Below, piece after piece: positions 1 to 5,228 of a stretch of DNA of 9,163 nucleotides. The stretch spans positions 1-9,163 of the forward strand of contig CANDCB010000021.1 in assembly GCA_947383065.1 (NCBI GenBank), given 5' to 3'. This DNA comes from an uncultured Bacillota bacterium (GTDB taxonomy: Bacteria; Bacillota_I; Bacilli_A; RF39; UBA660). How positions within the stretch are numbered: the first letter of the stretch is position 1; each line of letters starts with the position of its first letter. The translations under genes were made by a program, and so were the position numbers. The notes beneath the pieces are model-generated. The model ran no database searches. It saw only the letters and a list, made by a program, of their open reading frames with translations, and was not told where the DNA came from.

Positions 1-842
1 TAATTTTTTTAGTATTAATATTTGTTATTGGATATTTTGTTTTAACTGGTACAAAGGAAATAAAGTTTAAGATTGTGGCGAATGATGGTTTGCAGATTTC
101 GGCTGATGGGATTAACTTTAAAGAAGAATTAGATAAAAATGATTTTTTAGATTTAGATGGAGTTTATAAAAATTCTTTAAATCAGATTCCGAGTAGGTTA
201 GGAAGTATTTCGTCTACAGGTGGAGTTACTAGTGGAAAGTTAGATATGTTTTATGTTAATTATGCAAAAAATGGTAAATCACTGACAGCTATTAAAGAAA
301 AGGATATGAGTTGTTTAAATAAGGATTGTAAAGATAAGCATTTTATTGCTTTTGATATATTTATTCTTGCTAAAGAACCAAAGTCTTTGATTTTAAAGGG
401 GGGTTCAGAAGTTAAGGCACAAAATGGTGATGATAAAAAAGCTCTTTATAATGCAGCTCGTGTTGGTTTTATCGTTGAAGGAACTGTAAATGAAGAAAAT
501 AAAGCAATGGCTCAAGATTTAAATGGAGGAATGTCTTCTATTCTTTGGGAACCAAATTATGATGATAATAAAGAAGAAAAAGATAAATTAATTCCTTATA
601 AAGCAATTGATGTTGAGATAAAAGAAAGTTTGGATGTAGATAAAATAGAAGGAAATTTTAGTTTTTCTAATGTTAATCCTAATATTTATACTAAATTTTT
701 GGAAAAGGAAGATAAAAAGATTGTTGATTTGCAAGCGGGAATTACTAAGTTAAGAATTTATCTTTGGGTTGAAAGCCAAGATGTTGATATGAAACATAAT
801 AGTACAACTAATAATTTAGATTTTAATATTTTATTAGGATAA
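1..842 (+). CDS. Secreted/membrane-anchored protein, TasA-like in style (5' partial)
   Basis: The frame is open to the left edge of the window; the first full codon is at 3. The visible N-terminus is a hydrophobic stretch (IFLVLIFVIGYFVL) followed by a polar extracellular-type domain, so the true start lies upstream and the protein has a signal peptide or membrane anchor. The domain is rich in beta-type sequence. Segments such as FDIFILA, NAARVGF and LRIYLWVESQDVD near the C-terminus recall small secreted Bacillota proteins of the TasA/camelysin kind, which usually end in a similar W-(V/L)-E-x-Q-D strand. This resemblance is from memory and is not proof. Two cysteines sit close together (SCLNKDC). 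The GTG at 75 lies inside the continuous frame, lacks a ribosome binding site and is not the start. The gene ends at a bidirectional terminator. No enzyme motif is seen. Function is unknown. Confidence 0.75.
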   Translation, partial: IFLVLIFVIGYFVLTGTKEIKFKIVANDGLQISADGINFKEELDKNDFLDLDGVYKNSLNQIPSRLGSISSTGGVTSGKLDMFYVNYAKNGKSLTAIKEKDMSCLNKDCKDKHFIAFDIFILAKEPKSLILKGGSEVKAQNGDDKKALYNAARVGFIVEGTVNEENKAMAQDLNGGMSSILWEPNYDDNKEEKDKLIPYKAIDVEIKESLDVDKIEGNFSFSNVNPNIYTKFLEKEDKKIVDLQAGITKLRIYLWVESQDVDMKHNSTTNNLDFNILLG

Positions 843-844
843 TA

Positions 845-871
845 AAAAAGAGGAATTTTGGTCCTCTTTTT
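845..871. terminator. Bidirectional intrinsic terminator
   Basis: A perfect 10-bp stem (AAAAAGAGGA at 845-854, TCCTCTTTTT at 862-871) encloses a 7-nt loop. It has a T-run on its right side and an A-run on its left, so it can end transcription both from the secreted-protein gene on the plus strand and from the convergent membrane-protein gene on the minus strand. Confidence 0.9.
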
Positions 872-889
872 ATATGGTTTAATTTTTAA

Positions 890-1405
890 TTATTTAGTTT
901 TTTTCTTTTTATATAAAAGGCTTTTTAAATTTATTTCTGGAGGTATTGGTTCATTGTCATTAAAAAATTTAAGTAAAAATTCTCCAATTTTAACTTGAAT
1001 TATACACTCTCTAATAACATATATATATATGGGAATAAAAAATAGATTGTAGTTAAAAGTAATGCTTTCTTTACTAATTATATCTGTTGATATGAAGTCA
1101 ATTATTTGAAAATCTATATCCGTAAAAGCACATAGAAGTAAGATAATAATAATGGCGTAAATTAGAAGCATTAAATTTTTAGCTACTTTAGATTTTCTAA
1201 ATACTTTTTTGGCATTTTTAATATTTTCATAGTCATTTTCGTTTTTACAGTTTTTTACAATTAAATCTTCATTATTACTTAAACGAGCTGCACATATAAT
1301 AATTAATAGGATTAATATAGCTAGGCAGATAAACATTAAATTTATTTTTAAAAAGTCTGTAAAAATTAAGAGTAGGCCAACTCCGATTAGTAATAGTATT
1401 AACAT
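890..1405 (-). CDS. Four-helix membrane protein of unknown function
   Basis: A 171-residue, very hydrophobic protein. Four membrane segments are visible at about residues 1-16, 20-41, 76-96 and 118-137, with a charged loop of about 34 residues (rich in Asn, Lys and Glu) between helices 2 and 3 and a Lys-rich tail (ending KKKKTK). The start is supported by a minus-strand AAAGGA ribosome binding site just upstream (complement of 1415-1420) and by an extended -10 promoter (1431-1439). It is divergent from the NrtR-type regulator and shares a 110-bp control region with it, so the two may be co-regulated. I do not recognise the family. It does not look like PnuC or another known vitamin transporter, which have more helices and a WxxW-type motif. 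It has no neighbour on its own strand, so it is probably a single-gene transcript ended by the terminator at 845-871. Confidence 0.8.
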   Translation of the reverse strand: MLILLLIGVGLLLIFTDFLKINLMFICLAILILLIIICAARLSNNEDLIVKNCKNENDYENIKNAKKVFRKSKVAKNLMLLIYAIIIILLLCAFTDIDFQIIDFISTDIISKESITFNYNLFFIPIYIYVIRECIIQVKIGEFLLKFFNDNEPIPPEINLKSLLYKKKKTK

Positions 1406-1420
1406 TATATCATTCCTTTA

Positions 1421-1442
1421 TTATGTTAAAATTATAACATAA
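1421..1442. promoter_or_regulatory. Near-perfect 22-bp palindrome, candidate operator
   Basis: TTATGTTA at 1421-1428 and TAACATAA at 1435-1442 are exact inverted repeats. Within the 6-bp centre all but the outermost pair also match, giving 20 of 22 symmetric positions. It covers the -10 element of the minus-strand membrane-protein promoter and lies just left of the nrtR promoter. Binding by the neighbouring NrtR-type protein is inferred, not shown. Confidence 0.55.
1431..1439 (-). promoter_or_regulatory. Extended -10 promoter of the membrane-protein gene
   Basis: On the minus strand the sequence reads TGTTATAAT, that is a consensus TATAAT (complement of 1431-1436) preceded by the TGn extension. 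No good -35 is seen at the usual distance, which is normal for extended -10 promoters. It lies 26 bp from the start codon at 1405 and inside a palindrome. Confidence 0.6.
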
Positions 1443-1458
1443 TTTATAAAAAAAGTAC

Positions 1459-1478
1459 TACATATATTGACATGTGTA
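1459..1478. promoter_or_regulatory. Imperfect palindrome over the nrtR -35 element
   Basis: TACA at 1459-1462 and TGTA at 1475-1478 are the outer arms of a 20-bp inverted repeat with 7 of 10 symmetric pairs. It spans the TTGACA box at 1467-1472, a position suited to autorepression. The AT-rich composition makes chance symmetry possible. Confidence 0.35.
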
Positions 1479-1495
1479 AAAAATACGCATATAAT
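1467..1495 (+). promoter_or_regulatory. Consensus sigma-A promoter of the nrtR operon
   Basis: TTGACA at 1467-1472, a spacer of exactly 17 bp, and TATAAT at 1490-1495 match the vegetative consensus at all 12 positions. The start of transcription would be near 1502, giving a leader of only about 14 nt that begins almost at the ribosome binding site (AAGGGTGAT at 1504-1512). Confidence 0.85.
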
Positions 1496-1515
1496 TATGA
1501 TGTAAGGGTGATGTA

Positions 1516-2190
1516 ATGGATGTAAGAAATAAATTATATAAGAAACAAGGAATACATGTAATAACAGCATTGTTTACTGTGGAACAAGGAATTACAAAAG
1601 TCTTACTTATAAAAAGAAAGAATAAACCTTTTGAAGGAGATTGGGTATTAACTGGAGGAGCTTTATATAATAATGAAGACTTGGAAGTTGGAGCATTAAG
1701 AGAACTTGAAGAAAAGACGGGTATTACAAATGTTTCTATTAAACAATTTAAGGCTTTTGGTAAAGTAAATCGTTCTCCGGTTATGCGAATGGTGGCTGTT
1801 GGTTTTGTTGGAATTATTGATAGTAAACGAGTTAATCTTTTGAGAGAAACAAAGAATACTTCGAATGCTGATTGGTTCCCAATTGATAAAATTCCACCAT
1901 TAGGATATGACCATGAAGAAATATTACATGAAGCATTAGTTTTCTTAAGAAAGCAAATTGTTAAAAGTAATATTTTAAAGAGTTTATTTCCAGATGGTGT
2001 AACTATGCCAGAATTACAAAAAACATATGAAGCAATTTTAGGAAAAAAGTTCGATAGAAGGAATTTCCGTAAAAAGATTTTAAATTTGAATTTGATTGAA
2101 GATACAAATAAAAGTGATCGTTTTGAAGGCAATAAACCAGCGAAGGTTTATGAATTTAAAAAGAAAATAGAAGATAAAGATATATTTTAA
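1516..2190 (+). CDS. nrtR: NrtR-type Nudix/winged-helix transcriptional regulator
   Basis: A 224-residue protein with the NrtR layout: a Nudix domain (about residues 12-145) followed by a winged-helix DNA-binding domain (about 150-216). Family marks are GDWVLTGGAL at 41-50, YDHEEILHEAL at 131-141, and MPELQKTYEAI plus FDRRNFRKKIL in the C-terminal domain. Known NrtR proteins repress NAD biosynthesis or salvage genes and are released by ADP-ribose. The Nudix box starts well (G48, E54, R62, E63, E66), but the second glutamate of the EE pair, a metal ligand in hydrolases, is Lys67. This suggests a sensor rather than an active hydrolase. The ATG follows an AAGGGTGAT ribosome binding site. It is the first gene of a four-gene operon behind a perfect sigma-A promoter flanked by palindromes, so autoregulation is likely. 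What it controls here is inferred from position. Confidence 0.88.
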   Translation: MDVRNKLYKKQGIHVITALFTVEQGITKVLLIKRKNKPFEGDWVLTGGALYNNEDLEVGALRELEEKTGITNVSIKQFKAFGKVNRSPVMRMVAVGFVGIIDSKRVNLLRETKNTSNADWFPIDKIPPLGYDHEEILHEALVFLRKQIVKSNILKSLFPDGVTMPELQKTYEAILGKKFDRRNFRKKILNLNLIEDTNKSDRFEGNKPAKVYEFKKKIEDKDIF

Positions 2191-2242
2191 TTATTAGAAT
2201 ATGTTTTTATTTTTCTCTTGGTATGTGTATTTAGTACGCTTT

Positions 2243-2254
2243 AAAGGAGGTGAT
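2243..2254 (+). promoter_or_regulatory. Full-length Shine-Dalgarno that sets a TTG start
   Basis: AAAGGAGGTGAT is complementary to the 3' end of bacterial 16S rRNA over all 12 positions. It ends its GGAGG core 7 nt before the TTG at 2258, which fixes that codon as the start of the phosphatase gene. Confidence 0.8.
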
Positions 2255-2257
2255 AAT

Positions 2258-2818
2258 TTGATTTATTTAATGAGGCATGGTCAAGATGATGAAGTTTACG
2301 TTGGAGGATGGAGTAAAGTTTCTTTAATTCCTGAAGGCATAGAAGAAGTAAAAGAAAGCGGGATTTGGATTAGAGATAATTTACATATTGAAGAAATTAT
2401 ATGTAGCGATGTTTTAAGAGCTCAAGAATCAGCTCAGATTGTTGGTGATATTTTAGGTATTTCTTACAAAAATGATTTTAATTTACGTGAACAAAATAAG
2501 GGAGATTTAAATGGCTTAAAAAAGAGTATTGCTTATACTAGTTATCCAGGATTTATGGATGGTGAAGTTGGAATAGATACTGTTTTTCCTAATGGAGAGT
2601 CATTAAGACAATTATATGTTAGGATAGGAAAACATTTAGAAACAATTTTAACAATGAAAGATAATACGCTTTTAGTTACACATCGTGGGGTAATTAACAT
2701 GATTTATTTTCTTTTAAATGGTCAAGATTTAGATATGGATAAAAAACAGTTTGGAGTGGAAACAGCTTCTGTACATGAATTAGATCAGCAAAGAAGATTA
2801 ATAAAAAGAATAAGATAA
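2258..2818 (+). CDS. Histidine phosphatase family protein (phosphoglycerate mutase-like)
   Basis: A 186-residue protein starting at TTG 2258, chosen because of the extremely strong ribosome binding site 7 nt upstream; the upstream in-frame ATG at 2201 has no such site and would add 19 residues ahead of the conserved N-terminal strand. The family signature LMRHGQ (RHG at residues 6-8) gives the phospho-accepting His7. Other expected residues are present: Arg54 in SDVLRAQESA, the acid Glu78 in REQNKG, PNGES at 111-115, and the second histidine His142 in VTHRG. These enzymes form a phosphohistidine and act as phosphatases or mutases on small phosphates; the short length and single domain favour a phosphatase. 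The substrate cannot be read from sequence. Its place between an NrtR-type regulator and two P-loop proteins suggests a nucleotide or sugar-phosphate substrate (inference). It follows nrtR after 67 bp with no clear terminator. Confidence 0.85.
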   Translation: MIYLMRHGQDDEVYVGGWSKVSLIPEGIEEVKESGIWIRDNLHIEEIICSDVLRAQESAQIVGDILGISYKNDFNLREQNKGDLNGLKKSIAYTSYPGFMDGEVGIDTVFPNGESLRQLYVRIGKHLETILTMKDNTLLVTHRGVINMIYFLLNGQDLDMDKKQFGVETASVHELDQQRRLIKRIR

Positions 2819-2886
2819 TAGAAGATTTTAAAGATAATTAATAATTTAATAAAACTAAAAAATTAAAAAAGGTAGAGGGAAGTTTT

Positions 2887-3993
2887 ATGATAAAAAAAAT
2901 AGTTTTAACAGGGGGACCTGGAACAGGTAAAACAACAGTTTTAGAAAAAATCAAAGAAGTATATTCATTACAAGGTTATCGTGTAATTATAATTGATGAA
3001 ACAGCAACATATTTAATATTAAAAGGAATAAAACCTTTTGGGGATGAGGCAATTGATATAGTTGATTTTCAAGAATTAGTTATGCGTATGCAGTTAGCAA
3101 AGGAAGAAGTTTTTGAAAAAGCTGCTAAAATGATGGGGGAAGAAAACGTTATAATTGTTTATGATAGAGGAACAATTGATAATAGTGCTTATATAAATGC
3201 TTCTCAGTTTCAAGAGGTTCTTACTAGGCTAAATAATGTTAAGAGTTTTGCCGACTTAATGAATAATTATGATTTGATTATAGATTTAGTAGGACGTAGA
3301 GATTTTTATACATTAGAAAATAATGAGGCACGTAGTGAGGATCCTGATACGGCTTTAGAGCTTGGAAATAATACTTTGAAAAGTTGGATTGGTCATAGCA
3401 AAGTAAAAATAGTAATGCCTAAAGATACGATGGATGAGAAAGTTAAAGAAGTTTTAAATATTATTAATGAATTATTAAATGAGAAGCAAGTAAAAAGACA
3501 AGATAAATATTCAGTAGATTTATCTAAAACAAATCTTAATGAAGTAATTAATAATGGACGTAGTATGCATATTTTACAAACTTATTTACAAAGTGAAGAA
3601 AAAACTGAAAAGCGAATAAGAAAAGTAGAATTTAATGGATGTGTTTCTTATTCTTTTAGTGTTTATCATATTTTAGATGATGGAAGTAGAGTTATTGTTA
3701 GTGAAAAGGAAATTGATCAAAAAGTTTATGAACAATTGCTTGAATTTGGAGATTTGAATAGAGAAACATTAGGAAAAACAAGATATTATTTTGCTTTTAA
3801 TGGTCAATATTTTTCTTTAGACGTTTTTGATAATGGAAGTGATGTTGGAGTTTTGGAAATAAATATTTCGGATGGGGAAGTAGTAAGTATACCACTATTT
3901 ATCAAAGTAATTAATAATGTTACAAATGACCCTAATTTTTATAATAGAAATATTGCTTTAAAGGCTGGTAAGGAGTTAAAAAAGGAAATATGA
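2887..3993 (+). CDS. P-loop ATPase/kinase (AAA_28, NadR/Ttd14-like) fused to a CYTH-like domain
   Basis: A 368-residue two-domain protein. The N-terminal domain (about 1-195) has a Walker A motif GGPGTGKTT at 9-17, a hydrophobic strand ending in VYDRGTIDN (91-99), and a lid-like segment containing EARSEDPDTA (147-156) and SWIGHSKVKIV (166-176). This pattern fits the AAA_28 family, which includes the ribosylnicotinamide kinase part of NadR and the N-terminal domain of Ttd14. The C-terminal part (about 228-350) resembles a CYTH/triphosphate-tunnel fold: RIRKVEFNG, then KTRYYFAFNGQYFSLDVF, LEINI, and IPLFIKVINNVTNDPNF. The classic ExExK start of CYTH enzymes is not clear. The ATG has an AGAGGGA ribosome binding site. 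The stop overlaps the next start (ATGA), so the two are translationally coupled. A nucleoside or nicotinamide-riboside kinase role is a guess based on family and on the NrtR-type regulator upstream. Confidence 0.78.
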   Translation: MIKKIVLTGGPGTGKTTVLEKIKEVYSLQGYRVIIIDETATYLILKGIKPFGDEAIDIVDFQELVMRMQLAKEEVFEKAAKMMGEENVIIVYDRGTIDNSAYINASQFQEVLTRLNNVKSFADLMNNYDLIIDLVGRRDFYTLENNEARSEDPDTALELGNNTLKSWIGHSKVKIVMPKDTMDEKVKEVLNIINELLNEKQVKRQDKYSVDLSKTNLNEVINNGRSMHILQTYLQSEEKTEKRIRKVEFNGCVSYSFSVYHILDDGSRVIVSEKEIDQKVYEQLLEFGDLNRETLGKTRYYFAFNGQYFSLDVFDNGSDVGVLEINISDGEVVSIPLFIKVINNVTNDPNFYNRNIALKAGKELKKEI

Positions 3994-4574
3994 TATTAAC
4001 TTATACTGGTCCTATGCATAGTGGTAAAACAGAAAAAATGTTGGATTCTTATAATAGGATATATAATAAAGATTGTATAAAGGTTTTTAAACCGCTTGCC
4101 GATGTAAGAGATTTTTGTGTAATGAAAAGTAAAACATATAAGCAAGAAGTGCCAGCGATAGGAATTGATTATTTTGAAGAAATACTTCAATATATTGATG
4201 ATAGAACGAGGACAATATTTTTAGATGAAGTTCAATTAATGAAAGGTAATTTAGGAGTTTTATCTTATTTGTCAATAGTTTTAGACATGGATGTTTATTT
4301 AGGTGGTCTTAATATGACGTCAGAACAAGAACCATTTTTATTAATGCCTTTGGTTTTAGCAGTCAGTGATAAGGTAGAAAATATTCCAGCTAGTTGTTAT
4401 GATTGTGGTCGTGATGCAACGTTGACTTATTATGATGGACAAAAAACGGAAGCAGTTAAAGTTGGGGATGAAGGATATTTTCCTTTGTGTCATCGTTGTT
4501 TGGTAAAAAGACGTGGAAAAGAAAAAATAAAAAAATTTTTGTTAGATAGAAGAAATGAGGAAAGCACAGATTAA
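3990..4574 (+). CDS. tdk: Thymidine kinase-like protein (type II, divergent)
   Basis: A 194-residue protein of the usual size for type II thymidine kinases, which phosphorylate thymidine to dTMP. Seen: the P-loop GPMHSGKT at 7-14, FLDEVQ at 78-82 with the likely catalytic Glu80, GGLNMTSEQEPF at 105-116, and a structural zinc site made of Cys136, Cys139, Cys167 and Cys170 (CYDCG and CHRC). Odd points: the usual Arg-Asp-Phe segment after GL is replaced by NMTSEQ, and the Arg normally found after the first zinc pair (in the sequence leading to the lasso loop) is absent. The substrate may therefore differ from thymidine. The start ATG overlaps the stop of the previous gene by 4 nt, with AAGGA at 3982-3986 as ribosome binding site. 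It is the last gene of the nrtR operon and ends in a terminator that includes its own stop codon. Confidence 0.8.
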   Translation: MILTYTGPMHSGKTEKMLDSYNRIYNKDCIKVFKPLADVRDFCVMKSKTYKQEVPAIGIDYFEEILQYIDDRTRTIFLDEVQLMKGNLGVLSYLSIVLDMDVYLGGLNMTSEQEPFLLMPLVLAVSDKVENIPASCYDCGRDATLTYYDGQKTEAVKVGDEGYFPLCHRCLVKRRGKEKIKKFLLDRRNEESTD

Positions 4575-4589
4575 GTGCTTTTTATTTTT
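4561..4589 (+). terminator. Intrinsic terminator of the nrtR operon
   Basis: AAAGCAC (4561-4567) and GTGCTTT (4575-4581) form a 7-bp stem with a 7-nt loop, followed by a T-rich tract to 4589. The stop codon of the tdk-like gene (4572-4574) lies in the loop. Confidence 0.8.
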
Positions 4590-4591
4590 CG

Positions 4592-4607
4592 ACATAATTT
4601 ATTATGT
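4592..4607. promoter_or_regulatory. 16-bp palindrome upstream of the Cse60-like gene
   Basis: ACATAAT (4592-4598) and ATTATGT (4601-4607) are exact inverted repeats around TT. It sits just upstream of a -10-like TATAAT (4616-4621), a position that could hold an operator. It shares the 9-mer TTATGTTAA (4602-4610) with the palindrome at 1421. Confidence 0.35.
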
Positions 4608-4615
4608 TAATTTTT

Positions 4616-4621
4616 TATAAT
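4616..4621 (+). promoter_or_regulatory. Possible -10 box for the Cse60-like gene
   Basis: TATAAT lies 17 bp before the start codon, but no TTGACA-like box is present at the normal distance (TCGACA at 4589-4594 would need a 21-bp spacer). If used, the leader would be about 10 nt. A sporulation sigma factor could be used instead. Confidence 0.35.
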
Positions 4622-4638
4622 ATTTTTGGGGTGTTATA

Positions 4639-4815
4639 ATGAAAGTTAAGATTTTTGATGAAAATCATGAAAAAGATTTAGAAAATAGCATTAATGAATT
4701 TCTTGATGGTGATAATTATGATATAATTGATATTAAATATCAAGTAGCAATAGCAATTTCTGGTGAAGATCAAATTTATTGTTTTTCTGCTATGGTAACA
4801 TATAATGAAAAGTAA
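4639..4815 (+). CDS. Small Cse60-like sporulation protein
   Basis: A 58-residue gene with a GGGGTG ribosome binding site (4628-4633) five bases before the ATG. The protein begins MKVKIFDENHEKDLENSINE and continues with a central IIDIKYQVAIAI strand and a C-terminal DQIYCFSAMVTY strand. This order (short strand, DxxHEKDLE helix, IDIKY strand, YSA-type strand) matches what I know of the Cse60 family, short proteins first described as sigma-E-dependent in Bacillus sporulation and also found in non-model Bacillota. Biochemical function is unknown. It is separated from the operon upstream by a terminator and converges with a minus-strand gene. No transmembrane segment or signal peptide is present. 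Family assignment is from memory of the pattern and is fairly but not fully secure. Confidence 0.72.
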   Translation: MKVKIFDENHEKDLENSINEFLDGDNYDIIDIKYQVAIAISGEDQIYCFSAMVTYNEK

Positions 4816-4850
4816 TTTTTCATGAAAGTTGGTATTAAAAGATGGGGTAT

Positions 4851-4874
4851 AAAAAAACTTACCTTTGGTAAGTT
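4851..4874 (-). terminator. Intrinsic terminator of the minus-strand Asn/Gln-rich gene
   Basis: AACTTACC (4856-4863) and GGTAAGTT (4867-4874) form a perfect 8-bp stem with a 3-nt loop. On the minus strand it is followed by seven T residues (A-run at 4851-4857) and lies 6 bp past the stop codon. On the plus strand there is no T-run, so it should not end cse60 transcription efficiently. Confidence 0.85.
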
Positions 4875-4880
4875 AAGTAC

Positions 4881-5210
4881 TTAGAGCATATACATATTAT
4901 TTGAAATATTGTTTTCGTTTACTTCGGTTAATGGTTTTTGATTATTTTCTAATTTAGAAAGGCGATTATCTAAACGATTTATTTGTCTTTCTATTTTAGA
5001 CAATCGATTGTCTAGTTCATTAGAAGCAGCAATGTCGGGTCCATTATAGTAACTCGAATTCATTGAAGTTTGTCCAAAGGCCCCAAATTGATTATTTGGC
5101 ATTCCTGGTTGTTGAAATTGTTGATTATTCATTGGTTGAGGAAAATCGGGAATATAGCTTTGGGTTTGGGCATTATAATTAGAAAAAAATGTATTACGGT
5201 CTTTTTTCAT
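4881..5210 (-). CDS. Asn/Gln-rich protein with C-terminal coiled coil, possible spore-coat type protein
   Basis: A 109-residue protein in two parts. Residues 1-60 are low-complexity and rich in Asn, Gln, Pro, Gly and Phe (for example QFQQPGMPNNQFGAFG). Residues 65-90 form a short coiled coil with a 14-residue repeat: LDNRLSKIE at 66-74 and LDNRLSKLE at 80-88. The tail ends in SNNMYML. There is no signal peptide or membrane segment. The start is supported by an AAGGAGG ribosome binding site on the minus strand (complement of 5217-5223). Composition and design resemble small coat or inclusion-forming proteins, and the neighbouring Cse60-like gene makes a sporulation role plausible, but this is inference. 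It is divergent from trmB with only 51 bp between the start codons. I do not recognise a named family. Confidence 0.75.
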   Translation of the reverse strand: MKKDRNTFFSNYNAQTQSYIPDFPQPMNNQQFQQPGMPNNQFGAFGQTSMNSSYYNGPDIAASNELDNRLSKIERQINRLDNRLSKLENNQKPLTEVNENNISNNMYML

Positions 5211-5228
5211 ATATGTCCTCCTTAGTAA

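Noticed and set aside
75..77. GTG as start of the left-edge gene
   Set aside because: The frame stays open to the window edge and encodes a hydrophobic anchor before it; there is no ribosome binding site at the proper distance.
1458..2132. Long minus-strand open frame opposite the nrtR gene
   Set aside because: It lies antisense to a well-supported NrtR-type gene, runs over its promoter, has no ribosome binding site and encodes a low-quality Ser/Phe/Leu-rich product. It is a by-product of AT-rich coding sequence.
2201..2203. ATG as start of the phosphatase
   Set aside because: It has no ribosome binding site, while a perfect one lies inside the supposed coding region and points to TTG 2258.
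3996..4275. Two short minus-strand open frames opposite the tdk-like gene
   Set aside because: No ribosome binding sites and no recognisable protein; the plus strand has a clear thymidine-kinase-like gene.
4632..4640. TGTTATAAT as a promoter
   Set aside because: It overlaps the ribosome binding site and start codon of the Cse60-like gene, so it cannot drive it, and no suitable gene starts just downstream.
4805..4823. Hairpin ATGAAAA/TTTTCAT as terminator of the Cse60-like gene
   Set aside because: The 7-bp AT-rich stem has no T-run after it and would be a poor terminator.
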